This document shows, in pieces, positions 33,974-41,630 of a DNA stretch of 64,000 nucleotides. The stretch is from assembly GCA_043816165.1 (NCBI GenBank), contig JBDRIE010000027.1:34343-98342 (forward strand), given 5' to 3'. The notes beneath the pieces were generated by a model, which saw only the letters and a program-made list of their open reading frames with translations, made no database searches and had not been told where the DNA came from. The position numbers and the translations under genes were made by a program. Position 1 is the first letter of the stretch; the number at the start of each line of letters is the position of its first letter. The DNA comes from JAACEU01 sp043816165 (GTDB lineage Bacteria; Patescibacteriota; Gracilibacteria; UBA1369; LOWO2-01-FULL-3).

Positions 33974-34675
33974 TTATTCCTTTTTTCCTCCGCCCTCTCC
34001 ACCACCTCCTTCTTTCTTCTCTTCTCCACCTTCAGCTCCTTCACCTTCAGCTCCCTCAGCACCTTCTTCTCCCTCAGCTCCTTCCTCACCTTCTGCCACA
34101 ACCGGTTCTTCTTCCACTTCTTCCCTAGGGGCAACAACATTCGCAACCACCTCTTCAGGATCATTCAAAATTTCGATTGTATCAGGGACAATAAGATCTT
34201 TTACCCTGATATAACTTTGGAAATCCACTAAACTTTCAATATTAACTTCAATACTGTGAATCAAGTCTTTTGGTAAACATTTGATCTCTACTTCCGTAGT
34301 ATTTGTAGTCAAACTACCACCAAGCTCTTTCACAGCAGGCGCAATACCGATGAATTCAAGCGAAACTTGAGTTTGAAGAGCTTCACCCATTCTTACATTA
34401 GCAAAATCTACATGAACAATAGAATCTGTAATAGGATCCAACTGCACATCATGTGCCAATACATTAATTTCCTCTTTACCGTCTATCTTTAGAGTAATAA
34501 TCGTATTACCTCCGGCCGTTCTATATACACGTCGAAAACTTTGGTAATCCATTTGTAAAGTTTTGTTCTCAACACCTTTTCCGTAATATTCAGCTGGAAT
34601 AAGGTTTTGTGCACGAAGATCAGATGCCTTCATGTCTCTATTTCTTAATTGTACTTCCAATGCAACTGAGTCCAT
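33974..34675 (-). CDS. rplY: Ribosomal protein L25 (Ctc type) with a low-complexity tail
   Basis: 233 residues. L25 binds 5S rRNA. The N-terminal barrel begins VALEVQLRNRDMKASDLRAQNLIPAEYYGKG, and the C-terminal TL5-like domain contains GGSLTTNTTEVEIKCLPKDL and IEVNIESL. The last 45 residues are only Glu, Gly, Ala and Lys (EGAEGEEGAEGAEGEGAEGG), like the acidic tails of other Ctc-type L25 proteins but unusually glycine-rich. Stop TAA, followed by the SLH gene. Confidence 0.92.
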   Translation of the reverse strand: MDSVALEVQLRNRDMKASDLRAQNLIPAEYYGKGVENKTLQMDYQSFRRVYRTAGGNTIITLKIDGKEEINVLAHDVQLDPITDSIVHVDFANVRMGEALQTQVSLEFIGIAPAVKELGGSLTTNTTEVEIKCLPKDLIHSIEVNIESLVDFQSYIRVKDLIVPDTIEILNDPEEVVANVVAPREEVEEEPVVAEGEEGAEGEEGAEGAEGEGAEGGEEKKEGGGGEGGGKKE

Positions 34676-34720
34676 ATGCGTTCATATAAATTTGCGGGTT
34701 TTACTCTAAATGAAAAGAAA

Positions 34721-34749
34721 TTTACATGCAATAGAAAATCGGATATAAA
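34721..34749 (+). promoter_or_regulatory. Promoter of lemA-htpX-ybaB-mltG
   Basis: TTTACA (34721-34726), a 17-bp spacer and TATAAA (34744-34749). Transcription should start near 34756, leaving a leader of about 20 nt that contains the TAACC box. Confidence 0.65.
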
Positions 34750-34762
34750 TAAGTAGCAACTT

Positions 34763-34767
34763 TAACC
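34763..34767 (+). promoter_or_regulatory. TAACC translation-signal candidate, lemA
   Basis: TTTAACCC with 9 nt between TAACC and the ATG at 34777. It lies downstream of the predicted transcription start, so it would be in the mRNA. Confidence 0.55.
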
Positions 34768-34776
34768 CAATTGCCC

Positions 34777-35340
34777 ATGAGTACAGGACTAATAATAGGA
34801 GGTATTGTATTATTACTCGTTATTTTAGTAGTAGTTCTATACAACTCCTTAATTCGTAAGAAAAACAACTGCCATGAAGCCTGGAGTGGAATTTCCGTAC
34901 AGATGAAACGCAGATACGATCTGATTCCAAATTTGGTAAACACAGTAAAAGGCTACGCAAAGCACGAAAGTGAGCTTTTCGAAAACGTAACAAAAGCCAG
35001 AACCGCCGCAATGGGTGCTACTTCGATGAAAGACCACGCTCAAAGCGAAAATATGCTAACCGGAGCATTGAAATCCCTCTTCGCAGTTGCCGAAAACTAC
35101 CCGGATCTGAAGGCAAATCAAAATTTCATGCAGTTACAGGAAGAATTGACTGATACTGAGGACAAATTGCAAGCAGCTCGAAGATTCTACAATAATGCTG
35201 TTAAGAGCCTTAACACAGCTTGTGAAAGCGTACCTACAAATATTATTGCCGGAATGTTTAAATTTGAAAAACGAGAATTCTTTGAACTTGAAGAAGGAGA
35301 AAAAGAAGCCGCACAAAAACCGGTAGAAACTAAATTTTAA
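34777..35340 (+). CDS. lemA: LemA family protein
   Basis: 187 residues. One N-terminal membrane helix (LIIGGIVLLLVILVVVLYNSL), then the conserved LemA helical bundle: KKNNCHEAWSGISVQMKRRY-D-LIPNLVNTVKGYAKHE, NLMTG-like NMLTGALKSLFAVAENYPDLKAN and RRFYNNAVKSLNTACESVP. I start at the ATG two codons inside a possible TTG. The partner gene htpX follows after 2 nt, a pairing seen in many bacteria. LemA is thought to work with HtpX in membrane-protein quality control, though its exact role is unknown. Confidence 0.92.
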   Translation: MSTGLIIGGIVLLLVILVVVLYNSLIRKKNNCHEAWSGISVQMKRRYDLIPNLVNTVKGYAKHESELFENVTKARTAAMGATSMKDHAQSENMLTGALKSLFAVAENYPDLKANQNFMQLQEELTDTEDKLQAARRFYNNAVKSLNTACESVPTNIIAGMFKFEKREFFELEEGEKEAAQKPVETKF

Positions 35341-35342
35341 AA

Positions 35343-36344
35343 ATGGCTGATTTCAATCGATCGATATACGACCAAATGCGAGCGAATCGCTGGAGAACAG
35401 CGTATATGTTCATGATTTTCCCAATAATTATTATTGGACTCACATACATCGCGTTTTTACTTACAGGGCTATTCGATTCAAATTACTCAATCAGCGCTAT
35501 TGACCTTGCCAATGAAATGATGAGCACAATTGGATTCTGGGTTTTGCTAGCGGTAGTAGTTTGGTCATTTATTAGTTATTTCTTGGGATCAAGAATGATA
35601 ATGGCCTTCGCAGGAGCAAAACCAATCGAGAAAAAAGATGATCCAAGACTATATAGAATAGTGGAAAATGTCTCAATCGCCGCCGGCCTCCCAAAAACAC
35701 CCGATATCTACATCATCAACGACAGCTCCCTCAACGCATTCGCAACCGGAACCAACCCCAAAAATTCCAAGGTAGCAATCTCAAAAGGATTATTGGATAA
35801 ACTCGAAAAAGACGAACTGGAAGGAGTAATGGCACACGAAATCGGACACATTCTAAACAGAGACATCCGAGTAATGCTGCTTTCCATAACACTCGTGGGA
35901 GCAATCGAAATGATCGGAGAGATTTTGATAAGATCACGAGGTGGCGGATCAAGAAATAAAAGCTCGGGACCACTAATCCTAATTGGAATCCTATTCCTAA
36001 CAGTAGGGGTATTAGTCGGAACTTTAACAAGACTGGCCATCAGCCGAGAACGCGAATACCTTGCCGACGCCACAGGCTCCCATCTAATCAGCAATCCCCT
36101 GGCCCTTGTCGGAGCTCTTGAAAAAATAGCAGGCGACGCCAGAATAGAAATCCTCGACACAAAAACCTCAATGGCCGGCCTCTGCATCGCCGACCCATCC
36201 GCAATCGGTCACAAAAAGCACACCCAATTCAAAATGGGCTTAAGCGACAAAAAACAAGACTCCGGCCTAATGGGCCAATGGAAAAAACTCTGGTCCACAC
36301 ATCCTCCAATGGAAGAGAGAATCGCTCGACTCAAAGGTTATTAA
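35343..36344 (+). CDS. htpX: Membrane metalloprotease HtpX (M48 family)
   Basis: 333 residues. Two N-terminal membrane helices (about 22-45 and 68-92), then the protease domain with PDIYIINDSSLNAFATG and the zinc site MAHEIGHILNRD (HEIGH near 164-168). The third ligand is the Glu in ISREREYLADATG. A second pair of helices lies between them (about 180-200 and 218-238). HtpX degrades misfolded membrane proteins. It is cotranscribed with lemA. Confidence 0.95.
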   Translation: MADFNRSIYDQMRANRWRTAYMFMIFPIIIIGLTYIAFLLTGLFDSNYSISAIDLANEMMSTIGFWVLLAVVVWSFISYFLGSRMIMAFAGAKPIEKKDDPRLYRIVENVSIAAGLPKTPDIYIINDSSLNAFATGTNPKNSKVAISKGLLDKLEKDELEGVMAHEIGHILNRDIRVMLLSITLVGAIEMIGEILIRSRGGGSRNKSSGPLILIGILFLTVGVLVGTLTRLAISREREYLADATGSHLISNPLALVGALEKIAGDARIEILDTKTSMAGLCIADPSAIGHKKHTQFKMGLSDKKQDSGLMGQWKKLWSTHPPMEERIARLKGY

Positions 36345-36367
36345 ACTTTATAATGGCTTTCGATTCT

Positions 36368-36372
36368 TAACC
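36368..36372 (+). promoter_or_regulatory. TAACC translation-signal candidate, ybaB
   Basis: CTTAACC with 10 nt before the ATG, in the 38-bp gap after htpX. Confidence 0.5.
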
Positions 36373-36382
36373 AATTACAACT

Positions 36383-36673
36383 ATGTTTGAAAAAGCTAAA
36401 GATATGTACAAGCTCCAGAAACAAGCTCGAAAAATTAAAAAAGAGCTGAAAAATACGCACATCGAAGCCGAACACGAAGGTGTAACTGTCACTATCAACG
36501 GTGAACAAGAAGTTGTAAAAATCGAAATCACAGATGAAGCGCTTACAGACAAGAAAAAACTCGAAGACAGTTTGCTCAAAGCAACTAATAAAGCTATCAA
36601 AAAATCTCAACAAATCGGAGCGGAAATGATGAAGGAAGTAATGGGAGATTTGAATCTTCCCGGAATGGGATAA
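36383..36673 (+). CDS. ybaB: YbaB/EbfC family nucleoid-associated protein
   Basis: 96 residues: an N-terminal helix (MFEKAKDMYKLQKQARKIKKELKN), a beta region (HEGVTVTINGEQEVVKIEITDEAL) and a C-terminal helix ending NLPGMG. This is the YbaB dimer fold that binds DNA with little sequence preference. In many bacteria the gene sits between dnaX and recR. Here it lies between htpX and mltG. Confidence 0.9.
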   Translation: MFEKAKDMYKLQKQARKIKKELKNTHIEAEHEGVTVTINGEQEVVKIEITDEALTDKKKLEDSLLKATNKAIKKSQQIGAEMMKEVMGDLNLPGMG

Positions 36674-36684
36674 ACATAAAAACC

Positions 36685-37686
36685 ATGAAAAAAGTATTAG
36701 CACTTTTAGTATTAATTTTAGTCGCTGGCGGAATCTTCATTTGGAAGGTAAACAACGACATAAATTCACGTGTCGACGAAAATAACGACACAAAAATTTC
36801 CTTCCAAATCAAGAAAGGAACCTCCCCAAAAGAAGTTACAAAAAATCTCGAAGAAAAAGACCTAATCAGCAACGATTTTTCACTTTATCTCTACATAAAA
36901 TATGAAGGACTTGGTGAAGGCATCATAGCCGGAAGATTTTTACTCGACAAAACCATGACCGGAAAAGAAATAATCAAAACTATTTCCGATCCGGCAAACT
37001 CAGAATTCATAATTACAATCCAGGAAGGCCTCACAGTCAAAGATATCGACGAAAAACTGGTCGAATTGCAACTCACAGAACCAAACGACTTCATCACGGC
37101 AGTAAAAAACTTCGATGGATGGAAATATTATTCATTTTTGGACCAAGAAACGCTCTCACAGCTCGAAATACCACTCGAAGGGTACCTTTACCCGGATACT
37201 TACTTCCTAGACCCTGTCGACTTTCAATCCAACGACCTCATTTACCTAACATTAGATAATTTTGAACAAAAAACTGAGGAATTATTACCGGAAATCAAAA
37301 ACCATACAATCCACGAAATCATAACCATGGGCTCAATCATAGAAAACGAAGTATTTGGAGCGGAAGACAGAAAACTCATCTCAGGAATTCTCTGGAAAAG
37401 ACTGGCATACGGATGGACTCTTGGAGCTGACGCAACATTACTCTACATCACAGAAGACAGAGAAATAACAACAGAAGACCTCGAACTCGATTCTCCATAC
37501 AACACACGAAAAAACCTCGGCCTTCCACCCGGACCAATCTCAAACCCCAGCGCAGAAAGCATAGAAGCAGCCATATACCCAACTGAAACAGAATATTGGT
37601 TCTACCTAACAACCCTCGACACAGGCGAAGTAATTTACGCAAAATCCAACGAAGAACACAACACGAACAAAGCTCAATACCTCTAA
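36685..37686 (+). CDS. mltG: Endolytic murein transglycosylase MltG
   Basis: 333 residues. One N-terminal membrane helix (LALLVLILVAGGIFIW), a LysM-like subdomain (FQIKKGTSPKEVTKNLEEKDLI) and the YceG/MltG catalytic domain. The conserved glutamates appear in ITMGSIIENEVFGAEDRKLISG. SPYNTRKNLGLPPGPISNPS and the terminal TLDTGEVIYAKSNEEHN-x-N are family signatures. MltG cuts nascent glycan strands and sets their length. Convergent neighbour 9 bp away. Confidence 0.95.
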   Translation: MKKVLALLVLILVAGGIFIWKVNNDINSRVDENNDTKISFQIKKGTSPKEVTKNLEEKDLISNDFSLYLYIKYEGLGEGIIAGRFLLDKTMTGKEIIKTISDPANSEFIITIQEGLTVKDIDEKLVELQLTEPNDFITAVKNFDGWKYYSFLDQETLSQLEIPLEGYLYPDTYFLDPVDFQSNDLIYLTLDNFEQKTEELLPEIKNHTIHEIITMGSIIENEVFGAEDRKLISGILWKRLAYGWTLGADATLLYITEDREITTEDLELDSPYNTRKNLGLPPGPISNPSAESIEAAIYPTETEYWFYLTTLDTGEVIYAKSNEEHNTNKAQYL

Positions 37687-37695
37687 GCGACACTC

Positions 37696-38211
37696 CTAAG
37701 CTAAAAGCCGTTCCCTGATACTATTAATTCCGACACACACAACATCATCACCGGAAAGCATATCTTCAAAGTCTTTTAATGGAATTTTCATATCAAACGG
37801 TCCCCCCAAAAATCCAGAAACATCAAATCCAGCACTCTGCAGATATTCAAAAATTCTTACAGCAAAAAGCTGATTTTCTCTTTCATCTAGTGAATTGGTC
37901 AATTTCGCTTTCCAATTTTTTAAATGTAAAACCCCATCCACAATCTCGGTAGCTTCAATATCAGGCTCAACCACAATAGATGGATAAAACGCAGCCGTAT
38001 GACCTTCATCATCCCCCAGCATAATAGATCTTGACTCATTAAAAGGTTTCAAAACTCTCCTCACAAAAGTGATAATCGAAGGTCGTAAAATGTTTGCCAA
38101 AGTCTTTGCTTCAATTTCCAATACCGCAAGCTTATTTTTCATGTCTGCAGTAGACATGTCCGCCTCATCCAACAGATCCCCTTTTTCACCCCCATCAATA
38201 GATTCGGGCAT
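37696..38211 (-). CDS. Protein of unknown function, 171 residues
   Basis: Soluble, acidic protein with no membrane segment. The N-terminal part has a helix (MKNKLAVLEIEAKTLANILR), the middle is beta-rich (HTAAFYPSIVVEPDIEATEIVDGVLHL), and the C-terminal part has LFAVRIFEYLQSAGFDVSGF. I recognise no family or catalytic motif. It is followed by a 98-bp gap that shows imperfect dyad symmetry (GTCA...TGAC around 38259-38302) but no clear terminator. Confidence 0.6.
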   Translation of the reverse strand: MPESIDGGEKGDLLDEADMSTADMKNKLAVLEIEAKTLANILRPSIITFVRRVLKPFNESRSIMLGDDEGHTAAFYPSIVVEPDIEATEIVDGVLHLKNWKAKLTNSLDERENQLFAVRIFEYLQSAGFDVSGFLGGPFDMKIPLKDFEDMLSGDDVVCVGINSIRERLLA

Positions 38212-38309
38212 AATAAAAAATCAATAAGAAATATTTGTATCACATAAAACTAAAAGATGTCAACTCCTGGGCCTTTCTTTTTTGCTAGGCTAAGCCCTCT
38301 GACAACATA

Positions 38310-38552
38310 CTAAATAACAAATATAGTAATAAGAGCCCAAATAGCAATTACCGACCAAATTATTTGAAGAGTTAATGCCGGCCATGCTTTCTTAACTAAG
38401 AGTGAAATACCCAGAAAAACCGCTCCAGATAAATTCATTAACTGATAAACAAAACTGTCACCACCAACATATGCATTTGATATCAAAAAATAAGCTAACA
38501 CAATCAGCACAGTACCCATCCAACCAACAATTTCAATAATAATAGTTTTCAT
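38310..38552 (-). CDS. CBU_0592-like three-helix membrane protein
   Basis: 80 residues, three helices. The pattern IVGWMGTVLIVLAYFLIS, YQLMNLSGAVFLGISLL and KKAWPALTLQIIWSVIAIWAL matches a small widespread family often named after Coxiella CBU_0592, function unknown. TAATAT ends 8 nt before the ATG, which again suggests a leaderless message. Confidence 0.65.
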   Translation of the reverse strand: MKTIIIEIVGWMGTVLIVLAYFLISNAYVGGDSFVYQLMNLSGAVFLGISLLVKKAWPALTLQIIWSVIAIWALITIFVI

Positions 38553-38581
38553 TCTTGAATATATTAAGTAATAAGTTTAGT

Positions 38582-39904
38582 TCATTCCCCTTCGACAGAC
38601 ACTTCCACAGGCTCAGCCACAGGAGGCTCCTCCACGACCGGTTCTTCCACTACTACCGGAGCCGGTGGCTGATACAACACCTTCACATTTATCGACTCAC
38701 TTCGTGTTCCATCCGGCGCAACCGCATAAACTTCATAAATATTTTCACCAACCTCCATTAATCCATAATCCGCATTTGCAAAATAAGTCCAAGTACCATC
38801 TCCAGCTACGAACTTCTGCAAAGTATAACCACTTACTACCACATCCTCCGCACCGGAAATCCCTCCGGTCAAAGTACCCGGGTTCGTAGTAATAACATAA
38901 AATCCATCAGCATTTATCTCTGTAACTCCGGCAACCGATGTAATTGTAGGTGTAGTAAGGGCTCCAAGATCAGCAGGAGGCTCTTCCTCAACAGGCTCCT
39001 CCTCATCAGACTCCTCCACTACCGGTTCCTCCACAACAACATCTTCCGCAACTTCCTCCCCAACCTCAGGTTCCATATCCCCAACTTCCAATTCCGGCTC
39101 ATAAATCTCAGGCGCAACCTCTACCAAATCACTTTCTTCCCCCAAAATTGCAGCCTTACTAAACTCAGTCGGTTCAACATCTTCCTCAATATTCCACAAA
39201 TACCATGCTGTCTCTTTAAACTCATCAGACAAACCGGAAACTACACTAGGACTTTGGTGAGCCCAATATTTCTGCAATGCATTATCAGAAAAAACAATTT
39301 CCTGACCCACACCAACATTCTCAGACTCTACAACTTTTGCACCATCCTGATCCATCACATCCACCATTACATCATCCCCATTTATTACCCTAACAATCTC
39401 ATCAAAATCATTTTCAACCTCAAAAATTCCACCCAAATCCGACTTCACAACCACATTGCTCATCTTTACCTCAATATGTGTACCGCTTGTATTTTTATAA
39501 ACTTTATTAAACCAAAGCTTACCATCCACCAAAATCATACCTATATACGGTTCGTCTCCATTATCAATTTGATCCAAAACTATATCAGTACTTCCATCAA
39601 AACGCATCAAAGTGCCATCAAAAAACTCGATAATCACCTTGGAATCTGCGGAAGTAATAAGCTCATCACCCTGCATCACCAAAGCATCCGAGGTCAAATC
39701 AAAATAATCATCCGTCCCAAACATCTTCACCTGAACACTTCCCGACTCCAAATGCAAAAATGCATCACCGGTAGTCTGCGGCGCAAAAACCGCCTTAAAC
39801 AGATTAAATAAAAGCACGATGATCACACCTACAGCGATAATAATCAAAAAAGGCATTATGTAATCAACGAGACGATTGGACTTTGTCCTGGATCTATAAT
39901 ACAT
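38582..39904 (-). CDS. FecR-domain membrane-anchored protein with Ig-like C-terminus
   Basis: 440 residues. A basic N-terminus and one membrane helix (about 14-38, IMPFLIIIAVGVIIVLLFNLF) precede a FecR domain (about 45-190) with LESGSVQVKMFGTDDYFDL, GDELITSADSKVIIEFFDGT and LVDGKLWFNKVYKNTSGTHIEV. Then come an acidic Val/Glu/Pro linker (EEPVVEESDEEEPVEEEP) and an Ig-like module (GVTEINADGFYVITTNPGTL to IYEVYAVAPDGTRSESINV). FecR domains usually signal to an ECF sigma factor, but none is adjacent. Stand-alone FecR proteins of this kind are common surface proteins. Ends with TGA, evidence for the standard code. Located just downstream of dnaA. Confidence 0.8.
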   Translation of the reverse strand: MYYRSRTKSNRLVDYIMPFLIIIAVGVIIVLLFNLFKAVFAPQTTGDAFLHLESGSVQVKMFGTDDYFDLTSDALVMQGDELITSADSKVIIEFFDGTLMRFDGSTDIVLDQIDNGDEPYIGMILVDGKLWFNKVYKNTSGTHIEVKMSNVVVKSDLGGIFEVENDFDEIVRVINGDDVMVDVMDQDGAKVVESENVGVGQEIVFSDNALQKYWAHQSPSVVSGLSDEFKETAWYLWNIEEDVEPTEFSKAAILGEESDLVEVAPEIYEPELEVGDMEPEVGEEVAEDVVVEEPVVEESDEEEPVEEEPPADLGALTTPTITSVAGVTEINADGFYVITTNPGTLTGGISGAEDVVVSGYTLQKFVAGDGTWTYFANADYGLMEVGENIYEVYAVAPDGTRSESINVKVLYQPPAPVVVEEPVVEEPPVAEPVEVSVEGE

Positions 39905-39965
39905 ACACGTAAATTAAAAGATCAATTCCCCCACATATTAATCACAATATGCCTTAGTTGTAAAC

Positions 39966-41405
39966 CTAAAGTCCCATTTCCCTTTTAATCGCGTTCACGT
40001 CCCGAACCATGCGCACATCTTTTTTCAATTTTGAAGCTGTTTTATTGCACGCGTGCATTACAGTTGTGTGGTTTCTTCCACCGAAATCTCCACCGATCTT
40101 TTCATAAGATTGTCCAAGTTCATTTTTGATCAAGTACATACAAATTTGTCGCGGAACCATAATTTCTTTGTGTCGATCTTTGCCTACAAGATCATCAAGA
40201 GTGAGATTGTAGTATTCAGCAACCAATTCCATTACATCATTCGCGGTTTTCACGATAGGACAATTCTTTTTCGCCTCAATGTCGTAACCAATAATCTTTT
40301 GTGCCTTATCGAGACGTTTGATGATCTCCGCAACGCTTCTGATAGTTGGAACACGATCGCTAAGTTGGCTCTCCGCAACTGCTTGTCTCAGCACTCCTTC
40401 CAGTTCTCGAACACTATTGTTAATGTTATTCGCGATGAAATACAAAACTTCCGGATCGATAATCACTTCATGCTCTTTGCATTTTTGATTAAGAATTGCC
40501 AATCTGGTTTCGAAATCCGGGAAAAGAAGTTCCACAACCATTCCCATTCCAAATCTACCTTTTAACCTTTCATCCAAATCATCCAGCTCTGAAGGCGGTC
40601 GATCACTTGTAATAACTATTTGCTTATTTCCTTCATAAAGTTCATCGAATGTATGGAAAAATTCCTGTTGAGATGAATTTTTTCGAGCAAAAAACTGAAC
40701 ATCATCCATTAGGAAACAATCTACTTTTCTATATTGTTCTTTAAATTTGTGAGTGTTTCTTTTCCCAATCGCCTCAACCACTTCTGTCACAAACCTTTCC
40801 GCAGTTACATATTTCACAACCATATCCGGAAAGTTTCTGAGGATCTCATTCCCAACCGCTTGAATCATATGAGTCTTTCCAAGACCGGAACCTCCGTATA
40901 TATAGAGTGGATTATAAATACCTCCGGGCATGTTTGCCACAGCATTACAAGCCGCATGTGGAAGCCGATTATCCTTGCCTACCACAAAGTTATCCAAACT
41001 GTATTTACCGTTCAGCATTTGACTGGAAACATGTCCTCCGCTCGCTCCAACTTTAACCGTTACCTCATTTACATTACGGACTTTTCTTACGACCTTTGCC
41101 TCTTCTTTTGCAAATAAAGTTTTCATATCAACACCTTCCATGTTTCCTTTTTCTCCGAGTCGACTGTGAACTTCATATGTAATCGATTGAATTCCAGCGT
41201 CTGCTTCTTGCAAAGCTTGGAGAATTTTGATGTTGTATTTGTCATTCAGCCAGTTACTTGCAAAAGTTGTAGGAACGCCAATTACAGCAACTCCATCATC
41301 TTTTCGTAATACTGTCGTTCCTTGAAACCAAGTCAGAAAGTAAGCTTTTTTTATTGTCGGTTTAATCCGATTAAGAACGGACAACCAAATGTCTTTTTGC
41401 GTCAT
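39966..41405 (-). CDS. dnaA: Chromosomal replication initiator DnaA
   Basis: 479 residues with all four domains. Domain I is IWLSVLNRIKPTIKKAYFLTWFQGT. Domain II is a variable linker (about 85-135). Domain III is the AAA+ ATPase with Walker A GGSGLGKTH, Walker B FLMDDVQF and sensor DRPPSELDDLDERLKGRFGMG. Domain IV is the DNA-binding part with the signature GGDFGGRNHTTVMHACNK. It binds DnaA boxes and melts the origin. The neighbours are a FecR protein and rseP, not dnaN-recF, so the usual origin context is absent. Confidence 0.97.
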   Translation of the reverse strand: MTQKDIWLSVLNRIKPTIKKAYFLTWFQGTTVLRKDDGVAVIGVPTTFASNWLNDKYNIKILQALQEADAGIQSITYEVHSRLGEKGNMEGVDMKTLFAKEEAKVVRKVRNVNEVTVKVGASGGHVSSQMLNGKYSLDNFVVGKDNRLPHAACNAVANMPGGIYNPLYIYGGSGLGKTHMIQAVGNEILRNFPDMVVKYVTAERFVTEVVEAIGKRNTHKFKEQYRKVDCFLMDDVQFFARKNSSQQEFFHTFDELYEGNKQIVITSDRPPSELDDLDERLKGRFGMGMVVELLFPDFETRLAILNQKCKEHEVIIDPEVLYFIANNINNSVRELEGVLRQAVAESQLSDRVPTIRSVAEIIKRLDKAQKIIGYDIEAKKNCPIVKTANDVMELVAEYYNLTLDDLVGKDRHKEIMVPRQICMYLIKNELGQSYEKIGGDFGGRNHTTVMHACNKTASKLKKDVRMVRDVNAIKREMGL

Positions 41406-41441
41406 AGAAATGTAAGCCCTAATAAAACCCTGTGGACCAAC

Positions 41442-41469
41442 ATAGTATCATTAAATCTCCTCCGTTCAA
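41442..41469 (-). promoter_or_regulatory. dnaA promoter with a DnaA-box-like site just downstream
   Basis: TTGAAC (41464-41469), a 16-bp spacer and TACTAT (41442-41447) on the minus strand. The leader is about 30 nt. It contains TGGTCCACA (41431-41439), which matches TTATCCACA at seven of nine positions and could allow autoregulation. Confidence 0.55.
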
Positions 41470-41630
41470 GACCCATTTATGTCAAAACCATGACTCCTAT
41501 ATATAGACTCTACATCAAAAAAAAATACCATATATTGTGAAAAACCAAACATTAAAAAACATTTTCATCATTCCCGCAATACTCCCAGAATACAAACTTG
41601 ACAACTCATGCAACCACAAAAAATCCCAAT
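41470..41630. other. AT-rich gap upstream of dnaA
   Basis: Non-coding, strongly AT-rich, with one further DnaA-box-like site (TTTTTCACA on the minus strand, near 41536-41544). There is no box cluster, no 13-mer series and no convincing ORF, so I do not call an origin. Confidence 0.4.

Noticed and set aside
38250..38309. Dyad symmetry (GTCA...TGAC, GGGC...GCCC) as a terminator or riboswitch
   Set aside because: Pairing is interrupted and imperfect; no recognisable aptamer.
41406..41630. Replication origin next to dnaA
   Set aside because: Only two imperfect DnaA-box-like sites, no box cluster and no dnaN neighbour.
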